The notes below the pieces were generated by a model. That model worked only from the letters and a program-made list of their open reading frames with translations, was not told the DNA's origin and made no database searches. A stretch of 64,000 bases of DNA. Source: Phymorhynchus buccinoides. Taxonomy: Eukaryota; Mollusca; Gastropoda; Neogastropoda; Raphitomidae. The stretch is from positions 23,305,266 through 23,369,265 of the forward strand of contig CM065704.1 in the NCBI GenBank assembly GCA_017654935.2. Direction: 5' to 3'. Shown here piece by piece: positions 1-10,809 of this stretch. The first letter of the stretch is position 1, and every line of letters begins with the position of its first letter. Both the position numbers and the translations under genes were made by a program.

Positions 1-32
1 GCTGAAAAATGGCTGGCGTTGAATGGGGTTAA
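1..32 (-). mobile_element. End of a TTAA-flanked piggyBac-like MITE (cut by window edge)
   Basis: The first bases are the reverse complement of the left terminus of the CCCTTTCACCGCCAGCC family seen at 16222, 28285 and elsewhere, ending in TTAA at 29-32. Confidence 0.6.
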
Positions 33-52
33 GGAATTAGAGCATAGATACT

Positions 53-317
53 CAGGCATCAGAACAGTCTGAAGTCCAATCCTCTGAAAAACCGCGGTAC
101 AAGGGCCACCAAGGCCCCAGACTATAGAAGGTCAACACTGAGATCAGTTCCCAGCATGACCAAAAAGGCTTAATGCAGTTAATGCATTGCAAAATGCTGT
201 TTCACAGATAGCATTACCCTCACTAAAAAAGCAAAACCTCTGGCAGTAGAAGCCAATCCTCTGTCAGAAATTCTTAATCCTCTGAAATTTGCAAATCCTC
301 TGACAATTCTGATGCCT
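53..317. mobile_element. ~260-bp MITE with CAGGCATCAGAA termini
   Basis: Starts CAGGCATCAGAA and ends TTCTGATGCCT, an inverted repeat. The interior matches 55107-55356 over nearly its whole length. GATACT precedes it and follows it, a 6-bp candidate target duplication. No coding capacity. Confidence 0.7.
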
Positions 318-433
318 GATACTACTAACAACATGCATGGAACGGTTTCCTCTTATGGGAATTCAGTCTAGCAAACATTTTCGCAAATTAAACTCGGAAA
401 GCTAAACAAACAAAAATGCTCGTAATATTTCAC

Positions 434-571
434 CTTCTTCTCCTTGTCCGCCTTGTTCACTCCTTTCTCCGGCGTGGCACCCGGGGTGGCGCCAGGCGTG
501 GCACCCGGGGTGGCGCCGTCCGTTGGAACTGGCTTGAAGGCTGGAATGGTTTTGATGTTCACATCTTTCTT
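434..571 (-). CDS. MLLT10: AF10 exon: lysine-rich linker with ATPG repeats
   Basis: 138 nt (46 codons), acceptor tttcatgcag, donor gtgaaa, phase 0 on both sides. It encodes KKDVNIKTIPAFKPVPTDG, then four GATP units, then EKGVNKADKEKK. The ATPG run is a 24-nt DNA repeat present twice. Basic low-complexity sequence after the PZP module is usual in the family. The next exon is beyond the left edge. Confidence 0.85.
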
Positions 572-3500
572 CTGCATGAAACGATAGGCACGTGCGCACG
601 CACACACACACACACATACACACTGGTAGGGTAAAGACACTCAGTTGTTGCACAGATAGTAGTAAGTACACAGACAGACAAAATTCAAGCAGTAATTGCC
701 TAAATACTGTCAGACTTTGTTCCTTTTGTGATGGTACGCTTAGGCAATTACCCCTCGAAATGCATACACACACTTGCTTGCAGCTAAGACTTACCCTTAA
801 CGTCTAAAGCAACGTCTACATCTGCCGACATTTTTTGTTGAGCGGAGGGGGGGGGGGGAGGGGGGTGTTGGCAAGTACTCATTTCACATTCTACTTCGCC
901 TTCCAACTCTCAAACACACCATTCGCGGGTCGTTTCATCGGCCATATTTTGCTCGCGACTGAAAGTGTCACTCGTCCAAATACGGACCGCGCCGTTTGAG
1001 AATAACATTGCGCTCGCGAAAACGGCTGATTTTTTTTATTTTTTTTATTTAACCCTTTCACCGCCAGCCATTTTTCAGTCAAAAGTTGCTGTCACACTAA
1101 CCTGGGTAACAAAAAGTTGGGGTCTGCAATACTGTGAATCCCTCGAAGACGTGCCTCAAACAAGGCCTTTTTTCATCATCTCCCAAAGTTAACAACATAA
1201 GGTCATTGGATAACGGATCCTAATTCCATGTCTTTTAGTTTGAGTGACATTGGTGTTAAGTCAGTGTGGTGCGCGGTGCAGAAATGCGACATCATCTCCC
1301 AAAGTTAACAACATAAGGTCATTGGATAACCGATCCTAATTCCATGTCTTTTAGTTTGAGTGACATTGGTGTTAAGTCAGTGTGGTGCGCGGTGCAGAAA
1401 TGCGACATCATCTCCCAAAGTTAACAACATAAGGTCATTGGATAACGGATCCTAATTCCATGTCTTTTAGTTTGAGTGACTTTGGTGTTAAGTCAGTGTG
1501 GTGCGCGGTGCAGAAATGCGACATCATCTCCCAAAGTTAACAACATAAGGTCATTGGATAACGGATCCTAATTCCATGTCTTTTAGTTTGAGTGACATTG
1601 GTGTTAAGTCAGTGTGGTGCATGGTGCAGAAATGCGACATCATCTCCCAAAGTTAACAACATAAGGTCATTGGATAACGGATCCTAATTCCATGTCTTTT
1701 AGTTTGAGTGACTTTGGTGTTAAGTCAGTGTGGTGCGCGGTGCAGAAATGCGACATCATCTCCCAAAGTTAACAACATAAGGTCATTGGATAACGGATCT
1801 TAATTCCATGTCTTTTAGTTTGAGTGACTTTGGTGTTAAGTCAGTGTGGTGCGCGGTGCAGAAATGCGACATCAGTGATGAAAGGTTGAAGACTTACCAG
1901 TTTCTTGTAGTGATGAGAGCAGTAGCCGCAATACCTGACGTTATCGTCAGTGTCGCCCGACTCCTCACACAGAAGACCTTGACCTTGAGCACTGGGAACA
2001 AATTGCACTGCGCTACTGAGTGAATAGCAGATAAATAAAATAATCAATAGGGCTTTTCCGTGTCCAATGTGATTGAAAACAGTACAGGTCAAGAACAAAT
2101 CATAACTTTGCGGTCCTGTTTATGCTCATAAGAGAATCAAGAATTTATCACAAAAAAACTCCCAGGTAATTATAAACAAACCAACAAAACATGGGATGTA
2201 AACCACCAGGAAAGAAAAGCAATACTGATCAGTTCTTAAGTAATTAATTAACAAGCAGAAGTACAACCCCTTGAAACCGTCAACCGTAAACTGCATTCAC
2301 AAAAGTAAACTTTATCTTCTTCATCTTACAATTCATAGCTGAAGTTTATAGCTATCATAAGTTTACTTCCCCCTGTGGGGATACCGGGGATCTTCTGAAT
2401 AAATAGTTCCCCCACCTTCTGGAAGTTCTGTGCTTGTAACTTCCTCTAATCTGTCACTCTCTTTGGCTCTGCCTTTTTCCTTTGCTTACTGTCATCTATC
2501 TTTCTGCTTTACTGGTCCATTCTCCTGCCTTTTTCCTTTGCTTACTGTCATCTATCTTTCTGCTTTACTGGTCCATTCTCCTGCCTTTTTTCACACAACA
2601 CTTTCAAAAACATTTCCTCCAGCCGAAGTCGGACTTGCTGGGCCCAACTATTTCTTAGTTAGGTGCATAATGGCAGCATGATGCATCTGCGCTCATAATT
2701 GAAAGGAAACTGTCTGAGCGATCGAAGAAGAAGATAAGTTTGTTTTTTTTCTTTTCTTTTTGTATGGGAAATTCTGCATACCTGTCTATATAATGTAAAA
2801 AATAAAAATAAATTATTATTCTACATTATGTGACAGATTGTCGCTTTCATCAAGCTTTTCGAAGTTTCCAAATTTCTCAAATGCTTTTTGCTTCTACCTG
2901 AATCTGCTACTCACAGATTTTTATTTTTTTAATAAAAATGCAAAAAGTCAGTTATGCTAAAATCATGAAATGAACTTTCCAGAATCAGGCTTTGGTGGTA
3001 CAGGCAACAGGTGTCTTTAATTTACCAGGTGACGTGGAAAAACTGGCGACACCCTGCCCTATTGCACTGCATGCAGGCCCCAGAGTAGTTCTTGGTCACA
3101 TCGCGCTGCTTGTTTTCGTCACATATGTAGCACACCTGTACACACAATCATCAGCCTTAACCCTTTCGCAGCCAGAGATTTTTTCAGCAAAACAATAACC
3201 ATTAATCTTACCTGGGTAGAGAAAAAAATCATCTGCAATATAATATTGGAAATTCCTCTGTGACATGTACAAAGAAGGCCTATCCTTACCTCCCAAAATT
3301 AAAAAATACGATCTTTGGATAACAGGCCCTGATTTGATGCCTTTTAGTGACATGGGTGTTAAATCATTGTGGTGCAAAAATGCGACATTGGCGGTGAAAG
3401 GGTTAATTCCATTTTCTAAGAGACTGGGACAATCTCAAACACCCTCTGATTCACAGTTCATGTTGTACTATGGATAAATTATTGTTTTGTTTCCCCTTGG

Positions 3501-6500
3501 TCTCTCCCAAATTTACAAATTTGTAAACTTATTGATTTATTATATTATTATTATTATTATTATGATTATTATTATTATTACTTTTGTTTTGTTCACACTT
3601 GACTCACAGTTTATATTGGTTTAAACGCAGTCTCCATCTGTTCAATCAATTGTGCAATTATGACGTTAATTTAAGGAGCACGATATAAGCTTCGAGCTCG
3701 TTGTTGCTCTAATTGTCTTTTTGTTTGATCGTTTCCGAGTGAGTGAAAAAAGATTTGTTTAAACCAAACACCCTTTCAAGCTTAGACTGTTGGAAATCTA
3801 TCAACATCAACAAAAGATGCATCAAAAATACTTTGAATCTTTAAGGAGTGTGGGAAGAGAAGAACGAAAGAACAAAATGTTATTTATCCAAGGCAAATGA
3901 CGAAAGCATAAGTGTTGGGTTTTTTTTAACACTCAGCCCTGTGAAAGAGGTAAAGGAAGGGTGGTATTTGAAGGATCCTCACTGAGTGTCATAAAATTCC
4001 AAACACATAGTCATCTGCTTTATTTTCACTCTTTTTTGTTTGTCGTCACCATAGATATGGCCTGACGAAAAGTGAGCAATTCACTTGAAAATTTGCCACA
4101 AATATAATAATAATAATAATAATAATTTATATAGCGCTTATTCTCCTTACGGGGCTCTAAGCGCTTCACAAAAAAGTTAAAAATCTGAGCAGAAACAACA
4201 AAACAACGCACTTATCATAAGGAACAACCTGAAACGAAATAACAATAACTACATTTACGTCACCCCCCCCCCCCCCCTTTCACACTCCCCTAGAATCCAA
4301 ACCATTACAAATAGTGTTTTCCACGCAAAAGGCATTTTCTCACTACCCCACCCCCCCCCCCCCCCTCACCCCCCCTCGGCCCGCTCCCGCATTCACCATC
4401 CCCCTTCATAGACCTCAAGCTGACCTACTTTTTGTAGATCTCCCCCACACACACACACGTGCTCGTGCGCGCATGTGCAGAGGGACAAATACCCCTAACA
4501 CGGACGCACACACACGCACGCATGCAGCTCGTCCTAAAGAAACATGAAATGCAATGTTTCCAGCATTACTATAATGATAACGACAGGATAGAGGTGTTTA
4601 TCTGAGCTGAAAGAGATGGGGTTTTGTGGATGATTTGAAAGAGCTGACAGACTGGGAATGGCGGACATTGAAAGGTAAGTTGTTCCAGAGAGAAGGGCCT
4701 TGTAAGGCAAAAGTTCGCTGACCAAAGGATTTGGTTCTGACTATCGGAATGCGCAAGAGACGGGTATCTGCATTTGTGTTTTTTGTTTAGTCTTATTTAT
4801 AATTTTAGTCTTATTTTCACTCTTTGTCATTTCCACAAAAGCCCTGATCAAACCGTAACTTAACTTGGTTTATAAAGAGAGAAGGCAAAGTAAGTGATCG
4901 CGTTAACTGGTTATTAACAATAAAATACTGATTACAAAAATGTTAACATGTTACTGTTAGTCACAGGGACTCATAATTTTTTGCTAAGAGTAAGACTAAT
5001 AACTGGTTTTAACAGAGGCTTTGACATTGTGAGTTTCTCTGTTTTTTCCTTGGATTGGTTTCCACACCGGTTGTTGGGGAAATTGTCGCTGATGGGACTG
5101 GTTTTCAAAATTCCTAGCATGATCACTAGGCCACAAACCAAAACAAAACCATAAAAGACACGCATTATATAAAGATCCATCTGCGGAAGAACATTGCGTT
5201 TAGCTTTCATTGATTTCTACTGAACTTAGGCCCGAAAAAATGGACAAGTGAAGAAACAGAAAGCATGCCGACCTACCTTGAGAAACTTGTCGTGAGGGAC
5301 GTGTTTGAGGATGATGGGCTCCATAGTGTCCACATTGCCGAAGCACGCCTCAGGGATGTACAGAGCGCACACCACGTGGCACCAGCCTGTCAGTGTCACA
5401 GCAGATGACAAAAACCACTGTCAACTGTCTTTCTTACTTACAATAAACAAGAACTAAAAACCACACACACGTAACAACAAATCACATAAAAAAAAATAAA
5501 ACAGAAAAGAGAACAGTTAAAGTCAATCTACCAAAATGGTCGAAAGAAATTAAGATACAGTGGAGCCTCCCTTATAAGACCCCCCCCCCCCCCCCCCTAT
5601 AGGACTCCCTCCCACTTAAGACCTACTTCTCTGAGACATTGCCCTTCTTTGTAAAAATGTATTCAAATTACCCCCCTTATACACTTAAGACCTTCTTTTG
5701 TATTATTTTTTGAAGTCTTAAAAGGGAGGTTCTACTCTACCTGAATATTGCATCAATTCATATTATTCTGAATAAGGTTGCTCTTCTTCTTGTTCTTAAT
5801 CTATTCACCATGCACAGCCACAATTAACACTTTGATTTTTGCCACGGAACCAGAGAAGTTTGACCCTTTGGCAAAGGTAAAGATGTGCCCCCCCCCCCCC
5901 CCCCCCCCCCTGCATTTCTCGGTTAAATGTATTTTTCCGTTTTTGCCTTTCTTACCATACATAAAGCTGTATTTTAGGAACATTTTCAGCTAATTTCTTT
6001 TTGGAATACTAACCCTAACCCTCAACCCCCCCTATGTACTGCAGTACACCGCGATTTGTCACAGTTGTGGTTCGATGCATTTTTCCGTCTTATAGGGTGG
6101 GGGTAGGGTTAGGGCTAGGGTTAGGGCTAGGGTTAGCATTCCAAAAAGGTTATAAGCTAAAAAGGTTCCTAAAATACAGCTTTATGTATGGTAAGAAAGG
6201 CAAAAACAGAAAAATACAATTAACCGAGAAATGTAGGGGTGTGGGGGGGGGGTGGCACATCTTGACCTTTGCCGACCCTTTTTGCAGGAAGAAAGCACTC
6301 AAATCCTGAGAAGAAAACATTAAAACAGAAGAGATTAAAGAAAAAATACAAGACTAGCTAAGAGTGGATCTGCAGTATTACTATTATAAAAAAAAAACCG
6401 ACAACAAAAAAACCTTCTTACCCCCAGTATCTGTTCTCTTCAATGCACCATCCTTTTGTGGGCATAGCTCACATCTCTGAAAGAGAGATTAACAAGTTTG

Positions 6501-8439
6501 TAATTGTCATTATACACCTTGACTATGATGATAAGTACTAAAGTAGTCTATAGTCTAGAATTATATACTGGGCAGGGCAACCATCCCCAACCCAGCAGGT
6601 GGCGGACAGCGATACAGCCTCCAGATATGGAGGCTAGCAGCGATATAAGCCAGGCTCAACAGGACGAATAAGCTGCACCGGACCAACTGGCTGATGTACC
6701 TAGGCTCCCTTGCCTTGCAGGACGGGGTGGGGCAACAGATGGCACTGTTGTCTTCATTGAATTTTCAGTGAAATACCCCAAATGTCCTATGACGGGTACA
6801 TCAAACGCGGGTAAGAGCCACGTCAAAAGCTCTAGCCACGGGGTGGGATTCTCGGCAAACAACCCATGTGCTCACAGGGTTGGACTCTTCAGTCTTGAGC
6901 TAAGGGAGAAGCCCCCCCCTACAGAAAACTTGATCCAGCCCGCTGAAGATGGAGGCGAGCGTTAGCTTTAGCGCAGACTGACATCAGGACACACACTCAT
7001 CAACGATCATGGTAATGCGTCAGACAGCCTTATCGTCATGGCGTCGTTCCTCACAGCGACAACTGGGGGGCGGGGGGGGGGGGGGGGGGGGGGGGGAGGG
7101 GGCATAGCCAGGCCCTCAGCCTCAAAGGGGCCCACCCAAGCGACCAGTGCCTCTATGGACCTGACAGTCAGGGAAAAGCAGACAACGCCAGACCTGGCCG
7201 GGGGGAATAGAGCTACAGGTGCGGCTCTGGGGCAGCCGCCTTGACCTGGAGAAGACTGCGAACTTTGTGTGGCAACTGGTCTGAAGATCTCTGACACTTT
7301 ACCAAACAGAATCAACAGCTGAAGAAGAATCATATACCATTACCAATACTTATGTTCTTTGATTCAGTCTTCTGCAAACTGAATGTGATTCACATATCAA
7401 GGCATTGACATGCTTTACACTGAAGTGAAACACTGAAAGCAAGCAAGCAAGCAAATATTGTTTCAGCATCCGTGTTGCTAACTTCTGGAATGAGCTACCT
7501 ATTAATCTTCTAAAATGTGCACCTATGTGACCTAATACTAGTAATACACATATAATAGTAATACTAACACATTCAAAAATCGCTTGGATGATTCTCCAAA
7601 ATATTTAATTTAAATATGTTTAGAAGCTTTGACAATTGATTTTTCTCTTTTTTTTTATTAGAAAAATTGACCGTAATACACCTTGACCAGTTTTTCGTTA
7701 TAATACTTTATGTATACGATGGGACTATATAAAAAGCTTAACAGCTTATTTTGTCCTTACCACTACTACTACTACTACTACACTGCACACACACACACAT
7801 GTGCACGCACACACACACACATACACTGTGGCTTGATTATTCCAAATGCCCCCCCTCCCCACCCCCTTTTTAATACTAGGCAAAACATATCAAGCAGAGT
7901 GTACTTCTGTGGTGGTGGCCAGTACTGCAGTAGTGGGCACCCATAGTGGATGGGTTCCAATTGGACAATGATATGGGAATTGGGGGATTGAAAAAACATA
8001 ACTATTACAAAGATGAAGCAGCTAGCTGGTTTCTGTGAATCAAATGTATGCCGTGTTGTTTTTCCATTACGTTGCAGCCATGTGGTTCTGTTTACATTTT
8101 TTTATGGCAACAAACATGGCGGACACTCACCACACGCGCAGTTCTTTCTTGAGACTCGCATTTCCGACAAAACCAGGGACCAGAGGGAACAGTCACGATG
8201 CCATAACACGCTGCAAACCAAAATGAACAAACATCATTAACATCTAAGTGAAATAAACCTGTAATTATTGCGATCTTTCCCCGAATTGCTGACAATCATT
8301 AGGGCCCACCACGAGTTATCTTACCTTGATGAACAGCCACATTACAACCATGTCCGTCGCAATAAACCAATGGATTCTCATCCCAACCACGCTCATCTGA
8401 GCAAACACAGCACCCACCCACCATCTCCTTCATTTTATC
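434..8439 (-). CDS. MLLT10: AF10/AF17-family chromatin reader, 5' half of gene (7 exons, 3' part off the left edge)
   Basis: Seven minus-strand exons (8325-8439, 8131-8210, 6422-6476, 5277-5386, 3026-3135, 1898-2012, 434-571) total 723 nt, join in frame as 241 codons and all have GT/AG borders. The product starts MKEMVGGCCVCSDERGW and contains the full PHD - zinc knuckle - extended PHD module of the AF10/AF17 family (residues ~1-195), followed by a Lys-rich tail with ATPG repeats. Known family role: nuclear reader of histone H3 unmodified at K27, and partner of the H3K79 methyltransferase DOT1L through a C-terminal octapeptide-motif/leucine-zipper region. That region is not in the window. Vertebrates have two paralogues (MLLT10, MLLT6); this is probably the single invertebrate orthologue, so the symbol marks the family. 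The start is taken as ATG at 8433-8431; an upstream exon ending in GAT AAA remains possible because an acceptor CAG-like site (ctgtag) precedes it. Confidence 0.95.
572..1048. other. AF10 intron segment with CA repeat and G tract
   Basis: Contains a CA microsatellite (about 598-625) and a G tract (about 846-864). No gene or other element recognised. Confidence 0.5.
1049..1889 (+). mobile_element. piggyBac-like MITE with internal 116-bp unit amplified six times
   Basis: The left end is TTAA + CCCTTTCACCGCCAGCC. The central part (tcccaaagtt... to ...aaatgcgacat) recurs at 1181, 1297, 1413, 1529, 1645 and 1761, an exact 116-bp period with very few substitutions. The right end is degenerate (gtgatgaaaggttgaa). 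Single-unit relatives at 3157 and 16222 show that the array arose inside one element copy. Confidence 0.8.
1898..2012 (-). CDS. MLLT10: AF10 exon: second half of extended PHD2
   Basis: 115 nt, acceptor cactcagtag, donor gtaagt from 1897. It encodes (C)AVQFVPSAQGQGLLCEESG then DTDDNVRYCGYCSHHYKKL, closing the second PHD with the YCGYC pair. The donor lies less than 10 bp from the degenerate right end of a tandemly expanded MITE (1049-1889). Confidence 0.93.
2369..2735 (+). mobile_element. Head/GAA-tail SINE-like retroposon, type A
   Basis: Begins with the GTGGGGATACCGGGG head and ends GAGCGATCGAAGAAGAAG, the same ends as copies at 24203, 40692, 42523 and 46683. It carries a local direct duplication of a ~60-bp internal piece (TTTTTCCTTTGCTTACTG...). 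No tRNA-like boxes were recognised. Confidence 0.7.
3026..3135 (-). CDS. MLLT10: AF10 exon: first half of extended PHD2
   Basis: 110 nt, acceptor tgtgtacag, donor gtaaat, phase 0 in and phase 2 out. It encodes VCYICDENKQRDVTKNYSGA then CMQCNRAGCRQFFHVT plus two bases of a Cys codon completed by the next exon. CxxC, CxxCxxxGC and H ligands are present. The loop between the first two CxxC pairs differs from vertebrates. Confidence 0.92.
3157..3406 (+). mobile_element. piggyBac-like MITE, complete, TTAA-flanked
   Basis: TTAA-CCCTTTCGCAGCCAG ... TGGCGGTGAAAGGG-TTAA, 250 bp including both TTAA sites. A single-unit member of the family expanded at 1049. Confidence 0.75.
3407..5276. other. AF10 intron: microsatellites and a dispersed repeat
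   Basis: Holds an ATT microsatellite (~3540-3582), ATA repeats followed by a TTTATATAGCGCTT motif (4105-4172, also at 36600 and 48635), C tracts near 4263 and 4345, and a CA/CG tract near 4448-4525. Nothing coding was recognised. Confidence 0.5.
5277..5386 (-). CDS. MLLT10: AF10 exon: knuckle to PHD2 linker
   Basis: 110 nt, acceptor ctgacag, donor gtaggt, phase 1 in and phase 0 out. It encodes GWCHVVCALYIPEACFG then NVDTMEPIILKHVPHDKFLK. GWCHVVCALYIPE is a hallmark of AF10/BRPF/JADE-type PZP modules; the TMEPIIL-VPHDK segment points to AF10. Confidence 0.95.
5868..6280. repeat. Imperfect palindrome with TTAGGG-like core
   Basis: The left arm (5868-6020) and right arm (about 6100-6280) are inverted copies. 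Shared pieces include TTTGCCTTTCTTACCATAC, the telomere-like AACCCTAACCCT / AGGGTTAGGG runs, and the C/G tract near each outer end. The loop is about 6020-6100. It lies inside an AF10 intron. Confidence 0.7.
6422..6476 (-). CDS. MLLT10: AF10 exon: zinc knuckle
   Basis: 55 nt exon encoding RCELCPQKDGALKRTDTG, the zinc-knuckle linker between the two PHD fingers. Acceptor ctctttcag, donor gtaaga, phase 0 in and phase 1 out. The exon is too short to appear as a long ORF and was found by matching the expected family motif in the gap between neighbouring exons. Confidence 0.93.
6560..7345. other. GC-rich intronic segment, unrecognised
   Basis: A GC-rich block, unlike the AT-rich intron around it, with a ~27-base G tract near 7070-7096. 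Open frames on both strands are short and biased by the tract. It could be the 5' UTR of a retroelement, but no reverse transcriptase motif was found. Confidence 0.35.
8131..8210 (-). CDS. MLLT10: AF10 exon: second half of PHD finger 1
   Basis: 80 nt, acceptor tttgcag, donor gtgagt, phase 1 in and phase 0 out. It encodes CYGIVTVPSGPWFCRKCESQ then ERTARV, containing the closing W-x-CxxC zinc ligands of PHD1. It is nearly identical to the vertebrate AF10 segment. Confidence 0.95.
8325..8439 (-). CDS. MLLT10: AF10 exon: first half of PHD finger 1
   Basis: 115 nt, acceptor ctgtag at 8440-8445, donor gtaag from 8324, ends in phase 1. It encodes MKEMVGGCCVCSDERGW, then ENPLVYCDGHGCNVAVHQ. It supplies the CxxC pair and the CDGHGC zinc ligands of PHD1. 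The first Met codon (8433-8431) probably starts translation, since nothing upstream in the window extends the protein with clear homology. Confidence 0.93.
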
Positions 8440-8578
8440 CTACAGTAATCGATGGAAAGTGACCCAGTTTCCAACTGATTCTGTGATTTAAGCATAGTTC
8501 TTGTCACATCTGGCAAATAACTATCTGTTTTTTCGCTCCAATTTCCATTTCCTTTGCCTCAATGCTGTTTAGGGTCGC

Positions 8579-8588
8579 TGCGCATGCG
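8579..8588. promoter_or_regulatory. NRF1-like palindrome in presumed AF10 promoter
   Basis: TGCGCATGCG resembles the NRF1 core (YGCGCAYGCGCR) and sits about 145 bp upstream of the AF10 first coding exon in a locally CpG-containing stretch. NRF1-type sites are common in broad, often bidirectional animal promoters. No TATA box was seen. This is position plus motif only. Confidence 0.35.
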
Positions 8589-8590
8589 TC

Positions 8591-8631
8591 ATGGCAGACG
8601 GGACAGAGGTCACCGAGGGCAACGCCTTTAG
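8591..8631 (+). CDS. Possible divergent first coding exon (unrecognised)
   Basis: On the plus strand an ATG directly after the NRF1-like site opens MADGTEVTEGNAF and runs to a good donor (TTTAG|GTCAGT at 8632). The product is not recognised. A strong acceptor (long pyrimidine tract, CAG ending at 9096) follows; joined there the frame stops after about 13 further residues, giving a very short peptide. No further exon was found. It may equally be non-coding 5' sequence of AF10 read backwards. Confidence 0.2.
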
Positions 8632-9387
8632 GTCAGTCCTCAAGTTTTGTTGATTTTTTCTTCTTCTTCTGTGGTGGTGACCAACTTCTATATACAGAAG
8701 TAGGGCCTAATTGTACACTCTTTAGGGGGTGACCATAGAAAAAGAAGCGGAAGAGGGAAAGAGAGAAAAGAGAACGCACATTACATTATCAGTTTTCCAA
8801 GAAAGGGCTACACACGTCACCTTATTAGTTTTACTTGGGTTCAGCTTCAATATCTAGGGTAATATCTGTCTTCTTATCATATCATATCATGTTTTTATGA
8901 GTTTAGGCTCTGTAGGCTTTTGAAGTCTTTTGCCCTCTAGATATTTTTCATATGTAGTATACATTATTTGCAGGCCGACATACAGACTGAAGAGTCTTTC
9001 ACGAAGACGAAACAGCTGTCTTTGCATAGACATTGTCTATCTCCCCCACTGGGAGAAAAAATAAATAAGCACATTATTTTCTTTTTTTCTTTTCAGAACA
9101 CAGAGAGAGAAAATGGAGTTTTACGTCCTCTTGGTCTGAATCAGACACATATGGGACATTTGTAAATACTAATATGGTTGGAACAATACTGGAGGCAATG
9201 CCCGGAGGCAGTACGAAACCAGTAAAGTCCCGATTTTTTAAAATTAATACAGATAGCTGTAGCGGTGACCACGCCTCGGTTAAACCTCATCGGCTATGGT
9301 ACCACCACAAGTCTTTTCAGAACACAAAACAAATCGTAAAGTTAAAGTTAAAGTAATTGAGTTTGTTTCTTAGGTTCACAAAACATA

Positions 9388-9601
9388 GGGGAAGACGGGG
9401 TAAAAAGCGCATGGGCGGGTAAGAAGCCCACCCCAATTATCTCATGAAATAAAGAAAATTTCAGTCAAATTTGCCCATGAGACGAAAGCTAGACATTAAC
9501 GCTCGTCTCATGGGCAAAATGAGACTGAAATTTGCTTCATTTCATGAGATAATTGGGGTGGGCTTCTTACCCGCCCATGCGCTTTTTACCCCGTCTTCCC
9601 C
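9388..9601. mobile_element. Palindromic TA-flanked foldback MITE, copy 1
   Basis: A near-complete 214-bp palindrome from ggggaagacggggtaaaa to its reverse complement, with a short centre near 9490-9500. TA stands on both sides (9386-9387, 9602-9603), as in mariner/Tc1-type insertions. No coding capacity. Confidence 0.85.
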
Positions 9602-9779
9602 TACATTGGATACAAAAAAAGTTTTATCAAAGCAAATGATATATATACATAAGAGGAAAGTTTAATGGTGTGTTGTTGTTTTTCTTCTTCAATTTTTGAT
9701 CGTTTAATTATAGTATAAATTTATATATTTTCTTTTTTGCCCGTGAACTACTTAGGCTATTGTGTATTGTTTATTTTTT

Positions 9780-10080
9780 TAATTTATTTCTCCAAATTTG
9801 TGGAGTACAGTAGTATTACATTTTTTGTCAATAAGATTTTTGAACATATTTAGTGATGATGCATTTACAGTTTCATTAGAAAGATTGTTCCATGCAGTTG
9901 TTAGGCCTACTCTGTTCGTAACAAGGTTTTGAGCTGAACGACTGTTATTTCAGGGGTTTTGTTAGTTTGAAATTATGCCCTCGTGTTCTTTCATCATCAG
10001 TTAGAGTTAGTAAAGTTTTAGTTGTGTTAGGATCATAAAACTTGTTAAGAACTTTATTATACCTCAATCAGATCTAAGAC
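9780..10080 (-). mobile_element. Decayed LINE fragment, RT C-terminal region
   Basis: The minus strand reads LIEVYNKVLNKFYD... (one frame defect) then DDERTRGHNFKLTKP, followed by stops. The TRGHxxKL motif is typical of the C-terminal part of CR1/jockey-clade ORF2. It is probably the downstream part of the fragment at 11770-11960. Confidence 0.6.
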
Positions 10081-10255
10081 GAATCAGTTTGAAGCGATTC
10101 GGTCGAAAAACGGCGGAGTTATAAGGCCCGTTTTGTGTTTCAGACAGACTCAGACAGACAGACAGACACACTTGCTTTTTTATGATATGATTACTTTTTG
10201 TCTCTCTCCCTCCTTCCTTCTTCTTCACTCATCCCGTCTTCTACTACCCACCGCG

Positions 10256-10319
<64 letters not shown>

Positions 10320-10764
10320 ATACACGTCCCCGCCCACCCCAACCACCCGGGTCATAGCGCGCGCGTTTACGAACGGATGCTGTTGAAATTTTGCACCAAG
10401 ATAGTCACTATCCCTGGTCATGCCCGTTCCAAATTTTGAGTTAATGTCAGGTCTGGTTACGCCGCGGTTTGTGAAAAGGTTAAGCGGCGTATATCGCGCG
10501 CGTTCCGGTTTGGCACACGGATATAGTCACTGTCCCCGGTCATTTACCTTCCAAATTCGAAGGCAATCCGTCCAGAAATACCGGAGATACTGACGGGCGC
10601 CGAGAGGCCGGCGGACTACGCGTTTCGCGCATTTGCCAAACCGCGCAAATGACACGGCCGCCTCGGTTGTCGTTGCCATCGCCCCGTTAGGGCTCATAGC
10701 AAATTTGAAGCGATTCCGTCGAAAAACGGCGGAGTTATAAGGCCCGTTTTGTGTTTCAGACACT

Positions 10765-10809
<45 letters not shown>

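Noticed and set aside
9174..9356. 60-codon plus-strand ORF after the strong acceptor at 9096
   Set aside because: Open from the acceptor in one frame, but that frame does not match the candidate first exon, and no homology is recognised.
10133..10421. Proline-rich and glycine-rich ORFs
   Set aside because: Produced by a ~62-base C run.
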